64,000 bases of DNA from Phylloscopus collybita (taxonomy: Eukaryota > Chordata > Aves > Passeriformes > Phylloscopidae), in NCBI GenBank assembly GCA_027886175.1, contig JAJNNQ010000006.1, forward strand, positions 2,480,001 through 2,544,000, read 5' to 3'. A program made the position numbers and the translations under genes. This document shows, one piece after another, positions 27,901 through 39,375 of this stretch. Position 1 is the stretch's first letter, and each line of letters begins with the position of its first letter. The notes below the pieces were generated by a model. The model did no database searches. It was not told where the DNA came from and saw nothing but the letters and a program-made list of their open reading frames with translations.

Positions 27901-30900
27901 CTGTTTCCTATATGCCTTTTTCTTTCAGAAATCAATTTAGAAGTTATAAATTTCTTTTAAAGACCTTTATTTTGTTTTATCTCATTTTTCATAATTTTAA
28001 GACTCACCGTTGTTGAGTCTTTCTCCTAGAATAATGAATTTTCCAGTCCCCAAGAGCTTATCTGGACTAAGATTTTAAAAACTTGTGTTGCACTCTTTTA
28101 AACATGCTCTTGTAGACTGTTCAAATTGCATTTTTAACATATGACAGCTAATTGGAGTGAGCCCAGTTTCTAGAGGCAATGTCAGAAACTTGTTTGCTTC
28201 ATGAAATTTTAAAATGTCCCTGACTTTGCTGTAGCACAGAGCAAAGCCCCCCCGGTGCAGCTGTGACAAGTTTAAAAATGCACTAATGGTTCTGGCTAGT
28301 GTGTTAAAATGACTTTTTATCCTACAGCTGAAAGGCCCCACAAACCAGCACTCCAGTAGGTTTCATTTGCCTAATGTGTTAGAATTAATTCAGCTTGTTT
28401 GCTCTTTGTTATAATGGGCTCTTGGTTGCCTCTGTGAAGGGCTGGCAGTTGAGTGCCAGCAGGAGCGGTCACAGCAGCTGAACAAGGAAATAGCTCTGCG
28501 GACGCTGAGAGCTAAGCTCTACCAGCAGGTCATTGAAAAGCAGCTCAGCCAAGAGCAGAGTGCCAGGAAACTGCAGGTGAGCACAAGTGGGGCCTGAGAG
28601 CTGGAGAGGGTGTTGTGTTGTAGATTTGTTTCTGATCTCTTTGGGTGATGGGGACAGAGCAAGTGAGAAAGTGTGTGTCTAACTAGCGGTGCTTACAAGG
28701 GAGGAGAATCTTGTACTTTAAAATGGTAAGTCTGCCTTTCCTCACCCCAGTTCAGTGCTATTGTGGACTTCTCAGGCAATGAAAAGAGACATCAACTGTG
28801 GCTGGAAAGAAGAGTCAAAACATTGGCTGAAATTTTTCAAAAAGGAAAATTTGACGTCGTGTACTGAATGCCCCCATTAAGGCCAGAGTTACACAAATTA
28901 AGCATCAGTAAAAAGTTACAGTCAATGAAAAGTAGGATCAGGAGTTCTCTGAAGTTTCTAAAGGAGAGTATTTTAAGGCCATACTGAGCTTTTGAGAGAA
29001 GCAAGTAAATAAAAAAATCCTGCCACTATGCAATTAAGTAGCAGCTTATTTGATACAGTTTAGGCAACCTTTTGAGGAAGAAACAACTTCTGGCAGAGTT
29101 ACCTCAAGTTAAGCTGCAAAGTGTGCTTTTCTCTCCAAATGATCTGTCATACTTTTCCCATTCTTTGAGTATTTTCCCATTTGTGGTTCAAACTTCAACA
29201 GTGATCCATTAGAATAAAAATGCTTCAGAATTAGAGAATTACTCAGTACTCCAGATTTTCCAGCTCAGCTATTTAATCACTTATTTCAAGTTGCATTTAA
29301 GCATATTGTCCCTGCAGATTATTAATCCATTGTTGTAAGCAGTGAGCCAGAACACTGCTTACACTGTTATCTTTTGTTACTAATTCCAGTTTGAGAGCCT
29401 GCAAAGCTGCATAAAGGACTTACATTTATGTTTAGTTTTAGATTTAGATTTAGGTTTATATGACTAGTGTGGAAAATCAGGCAAAAGTAAATTACCTTTC
29501 CTAATGTTTCAGAATTTATTCAAGAAATTCCACATTCTAAAATACACGTTGAGTGCAGATGAAATTTTTTACCAAAGCCCACTGAAATGGACACCCATTT
29601 ATTTCTCTGAGCGTTTTTTAGCATTTAATTCTCCATTTTAGAGGAGACCACAGTGTTTAATGAAGTGTTTAACCCCAACAGTGCTACATTTGGGTTTCTG
29701 CTTCAAAAGTGGGAGTTGCTGTTTGCACTCTCACACTTCACCACTAGAGGGTAACTTAACTTCTTACTCTTAATCCGAGTCTCTTTTGATGCTAATTTCC
29801 AACAGCCACACATTGACTGTGCTGCTTCTGTTATTAATGGAGCCCATTTTCATTATTTGGTGTGGAAGCTCCAACCCCCTTCCCCCCCCCCCAAAAAAAA
29901 ACCGACCTGTATATTTTTTGAAGTAACCTTACACAACCTTTGAGAGTTACGTGGTTCTTTCAGCTACAGAGCTGGAACAGAAATATGCTGGAGGACATAG
30001 AAACTTGGTCTGTGATACAGAATCACAAACAATACAGTTCAATAGTGCCACAATATTTAAAAAAAAATCCCATGGGCCAAGCCAGCAACCACTAGGTTGG
30101 TAGTTGGAACAGGCTGATCCATTACAGTTTATGTATCCTGTTCTAGAGAAGTATTTGGTTTTTTTAAAACAACAGATTTTTTTTCCTGCTTTGCTGCAGT
30201 TGGGAACAAGAGCCCAGTCAGAGAGAATTCGTACTTACAACTTCACCCAGGACAGAGTCACTGACCACAGGATCTCATATGATGCACGCAATATCAAGGT
30301 AAGAGTTGCTTAAGAGAGTATTTAGATACTTATGTTTACCATAAGAGGAAAAAAAATTAAAGTAAGCACAACTTAAGATATATATATATGGGTATATATA
30401 TATATATATGAAGAAAGTAGCCAGTTGTGCTCTGACAGAACACTAGATTCAGAAAGCTTAAACTTTCTTTCCTGCCTTTGTGTAGCAGGAGGCACAGGCT
30501 GTAGCTCCCTGCTCTGCTTCTCCGTGTCTTTTTCTCCTACTATATGAATGGAAAATGACCAAGCATGTAGTCCTCAATGAGATCGACGGGTCCTTTGGCC
30601 ATTTGGCCAAGTGACATTTGAGATTCTTGAAGCATGGTACATCCAAACCAAAAACCTGCCATAAAGGACTTTTTTTTTTTTGTTAGGCCATTCTTTCCTC
30701 CTAGTGCTGGAGTAAAGAACAAGAAAAACTTTTATCTTTGCATCACAGGCCACAGTTAAACTGAAACTGAATGTTTTCATTTTAAGATTATCTTGAGATT
30801 TTGTTTCTTAGTAAATATCTACATATGGCTTGAATCTTACTGATTGTTCAACTCAGGGTGACTGAATTGCAGCCTTCCAGTACTCAAAGGGAGCCTACAA

Positions 30901-32362
30901 GAAAGAAGGAGATTTTTACAAGAGCATGTAGTGAGAGGACAAGGGGGAATGACTTCAAACTAAAATGGGGTATATTTAGATTAGATATTAGGAAAAGTTT
31001 CTTTACTGTGAGGGTAGAGAGACACTGGAGCAGGTTGCCCAGTGAAGCTATGGATGATTCATCTCTGGAAGTGTTTAGGGTCTGGTTGGATGGAATTCTG
31101 AGCAATCTGGTCTAGTGAAAGGTGTCCCTGCCCACGGCAGGGGGGTTGGAACTGGGTGATCTTTACTCTACCTTCCAACTCAGGCCATTCTATAATTCTG
31201 TTTATTGGGGGTTTTTAAAATGGGAAAAAAACCCCAAACTAATAATGGAAATTTTTGTATTAAATTTATGAAAAACAAAGTTTAGGATGATCCCTCACTT
31301 TTGGCTTAGGTATCCAGTTTGCTGTAAGTGCTGTTGCATAAGGAGCAACACTTTTCCAACTGTACCCACAGGTGTCCTGGGTAACTCCAGAGAATGCAGG
31401 GCATACTGAATATGGAATGGTTCATAGTTAATGGAGTGCAGAATACCATAGTAGAGGAAATAGTTCCATGACTGAATAAAAGTGGATTTTTGTTAGTCAG
31501 TTACTTAGTGTTTGGATCTTTCCTGAGTTAAACTGGAACCATAAACTGCCTAACAAAAGTTACTCGAACTTGGCTTGCAAAACAGCCTCACTCTTGCCAT
31601 GGACAACAGTATTTCAATGAGATTCTTCAATCCTTGATGGTTCTTGCAGGGAATTTTTATGGAAGTGCATGGGTTACGTGAGAGCAGGGCAGTAGCTGCT
31701 TGAATCCAAGTGCCTTGCACAGGCAGGCAGCTGATGTCCTGCTGCTGTCCACTGTCGCAGTACAACACAAAGGAACGACACTCACACACCGAGATGTCCA
31801 AGGCAAAAAAGGGGAGTTTATTTACAGACCTTAACATTTATAGAATTTCAACAGTGACCATGGATCGGAGGAAGAAAACCTTCCTCTACAACCACACTGG
31901 TCAACCCAACAGTCCATCAACAGTTTCTTCCTTATGAGAAGAATGTAAACATGAAAAGACAGTTACAACAACAATATGTAAAAATCATAAGAGACTCCAT
32001 TACAAAAGGTAAACAATCAAAAAGCTGAAATAGAACTTTAGAAAACCTTTAAAAAAACTAGAGGAGAACAGAAAAACCCAAGCAACAGTCCACCACTGCT
32101 GCTTTCACATGGAAGAGACCTGCAAGGATGAGCAAGTGGAGGGACTGCAGGCAAAGTACCTTTCAGGGGTTTGAGTAGTTGGTGTTTCAGAATAATGCTG
32201 AAGGACAGTCAGTAATGCTCTGTCTCCTTTTTTTTTTAATAGGAAATTCTAAGTGGGAAAGAAGCACTGGATAAACTAATTAACAGACTACTGGAGTTTG
32301 CAGAGATAGAGGCTGTCACCCAATATCTAGAAAATTTGCAGACTTTAGAAGGAGGAGGCTGA
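21493..32362 (+). CDS. MTRF1: MTRF1, mitochondrial translational release factor 1 (454 aa, 9 coding exons)
   Basis: A class I release factor of the mitochondrial matrix that frees the finished chain from the mitoribosome; recent work assigns vertebrate mtRF1 to the non-standard stops AGA/AGG. Nine exons (21493-21928, 24447-24538, 25355-25436, 25647-25754, 25846-26018, 27186-27303, 28440-28576, 30200-30298, 32243-32362) splice in frame to 454 residues, against about 445 in human. Residues 1-80 are rich in K/R/L and nearly free of acidic residues, as in a mitochondrial presequence. The codon-recognition region is [20 protein letters not shown] (265-284). The catalytic [15 protein letters not shown] begins at 316, with GGQ at 318-320. 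The RF signature [16 protein letters not shown] follows in exon 9. The two-residue RM insertion and PExGxS hexapeptide distinguish MTRF1 from MTRF1L. The start has A at -3. The last exon ends in TGA followed by AATAAA. Confidence 0.96.
21929..24446 (+). other. MTRF1: MTRF1 intron after coding exon 1
   Basis: About 2.5 kb of intronic sequence with G-rich and A-rich stretches around 22.5-23.2 kb and the hairpin noted at 22191-22221. No exon, RNA gene or mobile element was recognised. Confidence 0.75.
22191..22221. repeat. Perfect hairpin, 13-bp arms and 5-nt loop
   Basis: The left arm TATCCATCTAACT is the exact reverse complement of the right arm across a gaaat loop. It lies in the MTRF1 intron after the first coding exon, with no recognisable transposon around it. 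Confidence 0.9.
24447..24538 (+). CDS. MTRF1: MTRF1 coding exon 2 (residues 146-176)
   Basis: Encodes [20 protein letters not shown] and then [11 protein letters not shown], the helical domain 1 segment. The first codon is rebuilt across the junction. The acceptor is aatttag and the donor is AAAG|gtgagc. Confidence 0.92.
25355..25436 (+). CDS. MTRF1: MTRF1 coding exon 3 (residues 177-203)
   Basis: Encodes [20 protein letters not shown] then TAGRTTG. The T-rich polypyrimidine tract at about 25335-25352 runs into the acceptor tcag. A perfect 10-bp inverted repeat lies inside the exon at 25383-25407. Confidence 0.95.
25647..25754 (+). CDS. MTRF1: MTRF1 coding exon 4 (residues 204-239)
   Basis: Encodes [20 protein letters not shown], then [16 protein letters not shown]. 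The acceptor is ttttag and the donor is ATAG|gtacag. It is separated from the next exon by an intron of only 91 bp, the smallest in the gene. Confidence 0.95.
25846..26018 (+). CDS. MTRF1: MTRF1 coding exon 5 (residues 240-297), codon-recognition domain
   Basis: Encodes [40 protein letters not shown] and [18 protein letters not shown]. This is the stop-codon reading superdomain with its recognition loop and tip helix. The donor is GAG|gtaaac. Confidence 0.95.
27186..27303 (+). CDS. MTRF1: MTRF1 coding exon 6 (residues 298-336), GGQ domain
   Basis: Encodes [42 protein letters not shown] (318-320) is the universal peptidyl-tRNA hydrolysis motif, whose glutamine is normally methylated by HEMK1. 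The acceptor is gattctag and the donor is ACAG|gtaagt. Confidence 0.97.
28440..28576 (+). CDS. MTRF1: MTRF1 coding exon 7 (residues 337-382)
   Basis: Encodes [46 protein letters not shown], matching the conserved QxERSQ helix that follows the GGQ loop in release factors. The acceptor ctgtgaag is AAG rather than CAG/TAG, a less common type. The donor is CTGCAG|gtgagc. Confidence 0.94.
30200..30298 (+). CDS. MTRF1: MTRF1 coding exon 8 (residues 383-415)
   Basis: Encodes [20 protein letters not shown] and [13 protein letters not shown], the class I RF signature region. The acceptor is ttgctgcag and the donor is AAG|gtaaga. Confidence 0.97.
30378..30409. repeat. (TA)n dinucleotide microsatellite
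   Basis: Two runs of alternating T and A separated by gggt, in the intron just downstream of the MTRF1 exon encoding RIRTYNF. Confidence 0.95.
30868..31205 (+). repeat. CR1 LINE 3' end, sense to MTRF1
   Basis: Shows the characteristic CR1 block order on the plus strand: 'tagtgagaggacaaggggga', 'tagattagatattaggaaaa', 'gagagacactggagcaggtt', 'gtttagggtctggttggat', 'aaggtgtccctgcccacggc', then 'ccattctataattctg' at the 3' end. The terminal 'attctataattctg' is the short repeat that ends CR1 elements. It belongs to a different CR1 subfamily from the copies at 7284 and 57516, because its 3' end carries the 'gtgtccctgcccacggcagg' block. Confidence 0.92.
31747..31752. repeat. Target-site duplication, left copy
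   Basis: GTCCAC directly abuts the left LTR terminus and matches the right copy at 32088-32093 exactly. Confidence 0.8.
31753..32087 (-). mobile_element. Solo LTR of an endogenous retrovirus, antisense in the last MTRF1 intron
   Basis: A 335-bp segment begins TGTCGCAG and ends AGCAACA on the plus strand, with TG...CA type termini. It is flanked on both sides by GTCCAC (31747-31752 and 32088-32093), a perfect 6-bp target-site duplication. The minus strand carries AATAAA at 31817-31822, about 60 bp before the LTR end, as expected for a short R-U5. No gag, pol or env sequence is present, so this is a solo LTR left by recombination. A 6-bp duplication is typical of class II (ERVK-like) elements; the exact family is not identified. 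The insertion lies 155 bp upstream of the last coding exon. Confidence 0.82.
32088..32093. repeat. Target-site duplication, right copy
   Basis: GTCCAC directly abuts the right LTR terminus. Confidence 0.8.
32243..32362 (+). CDS. MTRF1: MTRF1 coding exon 9 (residues 416-454 and stop)
   Basis: Encodes [20 protein letters not shown] then [19 protein letters not shown] and TGA at 32360-32362. The C-terminal helix is the least conserved part of the family, and the tail here differs from human. The acceptor is tttttaatag. Confidence 0.92.
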   Translation, partial: EILSGKEALDKLINRLLEFAEIEAVTQYLENLQTLEGGG

Positions 32363-32407
32363 AGACCAGAAATAGAATTAAAAAAGAATTGTTGTGTTTG
32401 GTGTCTG

Positions 32408-32413
32408 AATAAA
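32408..32413 (+). terminator. MTRF1: MTRF1 polyadenylation signal
   Basis: AATAAA lies 46 nt after the TGA stop and is followed by TG/T-rich sequence (gatgtgtttgttagatgata), a typical downstream element. This implies a very short 3' UTR of about 60-70 nt. Longer alternative 3' ends cannot be excluded. Confidence 0.75.
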
Positions 32414-33717
32414 ATGGATGTGTTTGTTAGATGATATGTTGATTAAAACCTATTTCTCTGTTTTTCAGTGTGTGATACTATTCTTTTTGTATCTTGGTGA
32501 AAGTGGGTTGAATTTATTGCAGCAGTCCTGGCAGAAAAGCATCAGCATGGAGTTCTGTGTGCACACTCCTCCTGTCTTGGCAGCTGGGCTTTGTTAAGCT
32601 GGTCCTTCTCTTGACAGTATCGCAGCTGGAAAGGCACAGAATCATGGTGGTGGAGCAGAATAAATACCATGTAGTGCACTTTTTGTTTGGTGGTGGGGGG
32701 TGTTCCTCTCCAGGTGAAAGAAACTGAGCTCCCCTAGCATAGTCTAGAACCTGGCCTCACGAATACTATTTGGTTTTTTTCCACTTATTTTGTGAGCTTC
32801 CTGAATTAAATCCCTTGGAAATAACTTTGTATTATGATGCTTTATCTTTTTAGAGTAAATATACAAAAGCAAAGGTAGTGAAGGGGCCAGAATGTTTAAA
32901 GAGAAGCCTGTTAAATTTCTTCCAGGCACTCTTGGGTCAGCTTGTGGTGGGACTGGCCCATGGGCTGCAGTGGTGTGTAGAAGTACATGCTCTAGTTTTC
33001 AATTAAGTTTATGAGGTAACAGGCAGCTCCCTGCCTCCTGGCAGAGAAAACGAGTTCATACTGCAGATGCATTTCAGCAAACCAGGTAGCTCTGGAATTC
33101 AGCTCCTGTCTTTGGGAATGTCTGCCTTTGCCTATCTCTGAGGGGATCCAGATGTCCACAGGGCACACTCAGCTTTGACAGGACTCTGATGTTTTGCCCT
33201 GCACACGTGCAGTGCTGGCAGGCACTGAGCACAGACAGGCACTGGTCGTAGGCCTGACTCAGGAATGCTCCGTGCTCAGGGTGACACAAAGATTGGTGCT
33301 CTGCTCAGCTGGGGTCACTTGCCACATCATGGCATTTTCTTTTCATCCTGCTTGTCCTAGGTTCTGCTGGAAAGCTGCTCTGCACCGTCTTCTGCACGAG
33401 AAGAACCAGTTCATTGTTACAATTTAAATTATGCCTTGTGGTTGATTTGTATTTGCATATTTATTTTGTTATCAGGAATGGTGCAGTGTGAGGAAATGTT
33501 CTTCTAAAGGGTGTAGTTTTTATCACTGTATATATAGCAACAATTGTAACATTATTCAGCTATATTAGAAAGGCAGAATTTGCAACAGGAAGAAAGCAGG
33601 AAAATTATGCTCGGTTCCTCCATTCTGCAGTTATTTTTCTATTCTTTTGTGTGCTCTTACCAGAAAACTTGTCTAACAATTTCTCTCTTGCTTCCAACAC
33701 TTCAATTACAGAAGCTT

Positions 33718-33802
33718 TGGGGGTTTGGTTGGGTTGGTGATTTTTTTTTTGTTTGGGTTTGTTTTGTTTTGTTTGGTTGTTTTTGTTTGTTTTTTTTTAA
33801 TT
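33718..33802 (+). repeat. G/T-rich low-complexity tract
   Basis: Runs of T interrupted by G in ttgttttgttttg-type units over about 85 bp. Simple sequence with no coding signal. Confidence 0.85.
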
Positions 33803-36800
33803 GGTAGCTCTGCAAGTCAATCAGGGAGCTTATTACCATGCAATTCAGGATTCATTTGGCCTTTGACTTCTTTCAGTAAGCAGTCCAGAAAAAGAACCTT
33901 CCAGGAAAACCTGCAACTGAGCTTATACTTCTTGCAGTGCCAACAGACTGGCAATAACTAATATGATCAGCTGTAATAGAATATCCAGCTAACATGGTCA
34001 TCCAATTACCTTGCTCACTTCCATTATGCAATAAATGCACCAATTAATTTTATTAATTATATCTCTCAAACATTTCTAAGTTTCTCTTAGAAACTTCTTA
34101 AAATCTTTTAAATAGTAAGATTCCACATCCAGGATTAGCTAGTGTCTATGAAGTTGTTTACTACAAAAAATTATTATGAAAACACTTACAAATATAAGCC
34201 TTGTTTATTTTACAGGAAGAAAGAGAGTGGTATTTCTGCAGGACCTTGTGGATATTTGTGATTGATTAATTTTCTGTTGATGGTTTTGTGCAGAGTGATG
34301 AGAAGAGGGAAAGCAGACAGGAGCCCCTCTCTTTACTAAGTTTTGGATGTCCCAAATGTAGGTATTGAAATTTAGAAGCTGAGCCCCTTCTTGCCAGCCT
34401 GGCCCAGGAGATCCTGAAGGGTCTTTGTCCTGAGCTTTTCCAGCAATTGCATATACATGTGTATGTCAGCAAAATACAGCTATGACAGTTTGGGACAGAG
34501 TGGAAACACTTCTACTGGAGGCCACTGCTTGCGATGCTCTGCTTTACTAAAACCAGATATATTTGCTTCTCCTCATTGAGAACACGTTATTTGAAACTGT
34601 TTTCTCCAAACTTAAAAATACTTGAAGCCATATTTTATTCCAAGCTCTCCCACCCCAGCCTTTCTGTGGGATGTAAGGGCTAAGAGCTGAGAGATTGTAT
34701 TTGACCATCGCCTGGCACTTGTCCTCAAGGAAGGGATGTGCAGCATAACACTGCTGTTTCTGAGGTGTTTTCAGGATGGAATATTTCAGCTTGGGCTTTT
34801 TGGTTCCTACAAGCAATCAGGACTTCCAGCAGCGAGATCAATAGCAGAAAAAATTACAGTAACAAAGCACAGGGAGGAAAAGGGGAAACAGTTTCTTGGG
34901 GAGAAAGGAACAGCCCAGGGGAGAGCACAACAGTGCAGGAGGAGGTTCCTCTGCTCAAAACAGCCTTCTCCTGCAGCTTTCCTTGTCAAATAGTGTTACA
35001 ACAAACAAACTACCACCCCTCTGTGCCTGGCTTCCCCTCAGCACCGTCTGGGGACCTTACCCACGGATGTCACGTCACAGCTCGTGCAAGGCACCAACTC
35101 CAGCGCTCTGCAGATCCTGATTGATAGGAAACAGTTCCTGGGTCTCTTCCATTTCTCTGCTGAGGTCTCACACAGCAGTGTCTCACCCAGCAAGCAGAGA
35201 AGCCAGACAAAAGCTGTTGTGTGCCTGGAAGCAGCAGCCCTTCCATGGCAGGGGAGAGATGGATGTTCACCCTCAACAAAAGGAGGGCAGCCCGGGTAGC
35301 TCGCCTCCATTGCCTTCACTGAGTCAGCGCGTGTCTGTATCTGACTCCCAGAGCACTGCTCACTGTTCCTAAGGCCAGCAAATGTGGAATATTGAATCAC
35401 AGTCAGCTATAATCAAAAAGCTCATATTTTCAGCTTTATTTTGAATGTTACTAACAACAACTGCAGCAAATCTTAACCTGAACTCAGTTAAAAGTTTTTA
35501 AATAAAAAATTTAAACTCTGGGTTTGTTACTCATAATGGATGTACAGAATAAACCAATTTCCAGTTACGGCTTGAGGTGCTACAGGAAGGCCCACAGACA
35601 TTCTGTTGGTAGCCAAAAGTATTTATTTTTAAGAAGCATTTCCTTATTACAGACCTTATATTTTAGTTTATATTTACCCCAGGCCCCATTTTGAACAGAA
35701 TCTCCCTAGATCTCCCAGGTTGCCTTAAACCCCCTGAAGAGATGCACAATGGTAACGCAGATTGTTCAAATGAAAGCTTTATTCAGTATTTTCATATAAA
35801 TTCCAATATACGCAATATTTTGTAATTGCAACTGAGAAGAGAAACCAGCTGTTCAACTTAGTAGACATTACTTATAAACTAAAACAAATGCTTTTCAATC
35901 ACCCCAAGCAAGCCATTAAAATCCACTGTCTCCAGCCCATGGTCTGTGCAACACTGGCTGCTGGTTCTTAACATAGGCTATTTATGGTTTTATCAAAAAA
36001 TCAAATCTGCTTTTGGGAATCCTGAGAATTCCCCAATTTCTCTAGGAGTCTCTGAAATCTGGGTCTCTGGGAATCTCTTGGGCAAATCTAGCCTTTTTGA
36101 GATGGTAATTTGCAACACTTTTTGTGTTGTATGGAAACTTTTATTCAAGTTCTATCCTGACACATTTCACAAAACTAAACCTGTTAATCACACAAATGGT
36201 TAACACAAATTCTAAGTTAAATTATTTAGCAGGTAGAAAGTAGGGGCACTTAAGAGGTAGATAGAAGAGAGACTGAAGAGGTCTGGCTGACAAAACAGGA
36301 CCCAAGGGTTGCCACAGTTGGTAGAGGGAGGTATAGAGACAGCTTTTGTACCAACAAGCAAAAGGATCTAAGGGCTGCAAATCCTCTACAAGGAATGGAA
36401 TAGAATCTGTCTTGGGAAAAGGAATTGTCAAGGAAACCAAAAGAGCACATGTCGTCAAGTCTCTAAACAGCTTGTGTGTTGTTGGAAAACAGACAGGATT
36501 CTTCAGGGCACAGTGCAAACAGGCAGCAGAAGCGCTCGTGGGAGCTGGGACCTGGACACATGGTGGCTACAGAAGAACATGAAGCTTTCTGGAAATCCAG
36601 GCAGAACAGGGGAGAAGGTGAAGGACGACATCAGAAACACAGCACAGTGGTGATAGAGGATTTGCATATCTGGGAATACTGGAGGAAGACAATTCAAGGA
36701 AGACAGCAATAGTAAGGAAACTACTAAAAAAAGGGGAGACAACTCAAAAAACAAATCAAAGAAACCAAGCAGCATGAAATTGTTTTTTACTCCATTTCTG

Positions 36801-37385
36801 AGATTCCAAAATTTGCACTGAAATAAAATCCTTTCAGGGAAGAAAAAAGAGATAGGAGAAATATTTTTATAAATGCGCAGGTTAGAGAGTTTAACTCAGA
36901 TCCATGTCATGACCAGCCCTCCCCCTTCTAAAACTGAATATTGGAACCGGATGATGCTGCAAACACAGATTTTATCTATGAGGGTCAAACAAAACTTTAC
37001 CCTATTAGGAAAGTGTGGATTTCAATCTACAAATCCCCAGGTGAAAGATTAAAATGTATTTTAGCCTGAATAGGAACAAGGATTATTCTGTAACATGGGT
37101 AAAATTGAGCAGTCTCCGCACAGCTCCTGGCATAGCAAATGACCAACAAAATGTATTTTTTTCTGTATATGCAATATATTTGCTTCTGAAAGCATCACCA
37201 ACTTCAGGCAGGCCCTGCTGTAAAAACACACACAAGTCTTATGCTGCTCTGCTTTTCTAAGCAGACAAGGTGGGTGAAAACACGAGGCAAGGAAAGAAAA
37301 ATACAGAGCAGTGAATTGACTGGTTCAAAATCACACAGAAGAAATCATCAGAAATTGCAATGATTCCCCCCTGCTCTCTGGCTCT

Positions 37386-37414
37386 CCAGATATTATATTG
37401 CTCATAATATCTGG
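37386..37414. repeat. Perfect hairpin, 11-bp arms and 7-nt loop
   Basis: CCAGATATTAT and its exact reverse complement separated by attgctc. Intergenic, with no flanking transposon recognised. Confidence 0.9.
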
Positions 37415-39356
37415 CATAATATAAAACCTCAAAGAGCTTGCAATAAAAACAGGCAAACAGATAAAAACACTCTGTCTGATAGAAAACACATCAGCCAGAA
37501 AAGACAACGCTTGGCTGAAACAGTAAAAGGAACGTTGCTTTGTCAAAAGCCAGTGCAGCCCAAAGAAGGGTTAGCAGATGAGGAACATAACTGTGACAAT
37601 ACCTAGAAGGTTCCTATAGCAAATTCCAAAAGCAGAAGAGTTTGCAGAGAGATAGCACAGAAGGGAGGGAGATCTGTGCAAAACAGATGTCCTGGAAAAG
37701 CAACTTCTGCCTTAAATCTCACACTAGACAGTATTTTTGTATAGAGCAGAAAATATTTGGTTTAGATACACAGTAAGGAAATTGAATGCTGTAAAATTAA
37801 ACAATGGTTTAGGATATATCAAAATTCATCCAACTGGCCTTTTTTATAACTTACACTCAAGAACAAAGAATTAACTGGCCTCTGACTTTCAGAGGTAGTG
37901 CTGTATTTCTTTGTGAAATGCAGGCTTTAAAAGTCACATTAGCTAAAACCACATGTATGGTATTTAAACTAAATTTACTAGCTGTGAGCAAAGAAAACTT
38001 TTAATCTTTTTTCCTAATGTTCTGCTTTATCTATTTAACACAATGCAAAAACCTTTGGTTCATATTACAACTAACAGCAGCACCACAAGGCAACAAGTTT
38101 TGAACACTCATTTTCAGATGTCTTTAAACATCTGCTCAAGAGATTTAGTTACAGGTATCTTAAATCACTGCTTGTGACCACTAAAAAATGACAAAACATT
38201 TTAAAGGAAAGATGCTAATATTTTGGGAACCTCACTATAAGAGGAAAGCTATCCTCCTCAGAGGATATTAACAGTGCAGCCTACAAAAAACCCCTATACT
38301 ATTTGATAAAACTGTACTAATAAACAAAATCAGCTTTTCAGAAATCATAATGAAATGCATATACTTGAGGCTTGGAGTAACAGAAGGAGGATGACTACAG
38401 CAGTACAAAAATGTCTAAGAAAAAAAAGATTTGTGCTTGAAAGGAAAGCATGACCAGCTGGTAACTCAGCAGCTGGCAAATGCAAAAGCGCAGAGAGAAT
38501 CAGATGCAGTGGTAAGTCACTGGTAAGGGTGCCCATGGCAGACAGCATGTGGGGTCATGTGAAAAGCAGATGAGGTTTAGGGACATAACAAGAGTTACTT
38601 CCAATATGCTAAGGAAGTGTTGGTGACATCATGTGTGGCCTTAATTGAGGTGAACTAGCCAAGGGAAATCCATCTAGCAAGTGTAGTCCAGGCAGACTCA
38701 GGCTGGAATGGGTGAAGAGAAGCACTGGTGGGACAATGAAGATGCTGTCACACAAGGACGCTGTTCGTGATTTCAAAGAGAGATGTGACAGATTCAAGAT
38801 GAAGGAAAGCTACTTAGCTCAAGGGCAGGACTTGTGTAAATTGGAAAAGTAAATTAAACTGGCCACAAACGCAAGGAAACTTCAAGTTAGAGCAGGCTCC
38901 TGAAGTCATGTTCAAGTAAGAACAAACCCTAAAAAAATCTGATTAAGAAACCCTTTCCTTTGAGTACATGTTGTACATTCCTGCATCTCAGACTTTGAAG
39001 CACCCTGCATGTGTCCTGCATCTCTAAATGATAATCCAGGGTCAGCTATTACAGTAAACTTACAAATTTATCAGAACAAACATCAGACAAAATACACAAA
39101 CCCTGAGGAACCCAAGAAAACACATGGGATTAAATACAATAATTAATTATCTTCTAAGCATATAGTAAAAATCACAGATTAGAAAAAGAACTTGCACTGT
39201 AATTAATAAACAATAAACCAGATTACCTGTTACCTGTCTTGCATTCCCTTTTCAACTGATCCAACAGATTAATAGTTGTTTTCTCAAAGAAATTCAAGCT
39301 CAGCAGTTACCTACTCTATTTTGCTGGACTCTTGACAACTCCCGTACCTGCATTCC

Positions 39357-39375
39357 TTTTTTTTTTTTTTTTTTT
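39357..39375 (+). repeat. Poly(T) run of 19
   Basis: Uninterrupted run of 19 T in the intergenic region, about 1.3 kb downstream (in the gene sense) of the WBP4 stop codon. Confidence 0.95.

Larger units (their letters stand above)
26019..30199 (+). other. MTRF1: MTRF1 introns after coding exons 5, 6 and 7
   Basis: Three introns (26019-27185, 27304-28439, 28577-30199), each 1.1-1.6 kb. They hold a short CA run near 26932 and a C-then-A run near 29880. Nothing else was recognised. Confidence 0.75.

Noticed and set aside
35750..35800. Minus-strand AATAAA (ctttatt on plus) as the WBP4 3' end
   Set aside because: It is about 4.9 kb past the WBP4 stop. Possible for a long UTR or a non-coding RNA but unsupported by sequence alone.
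36220..36780. Possible second retroviral LTR or old retrocopy in the MTRF1-WBP4 spacer
   Set aside because: No TG...CA ends with matching target-site duplication and no similarity to the LTR at 31753 were found.
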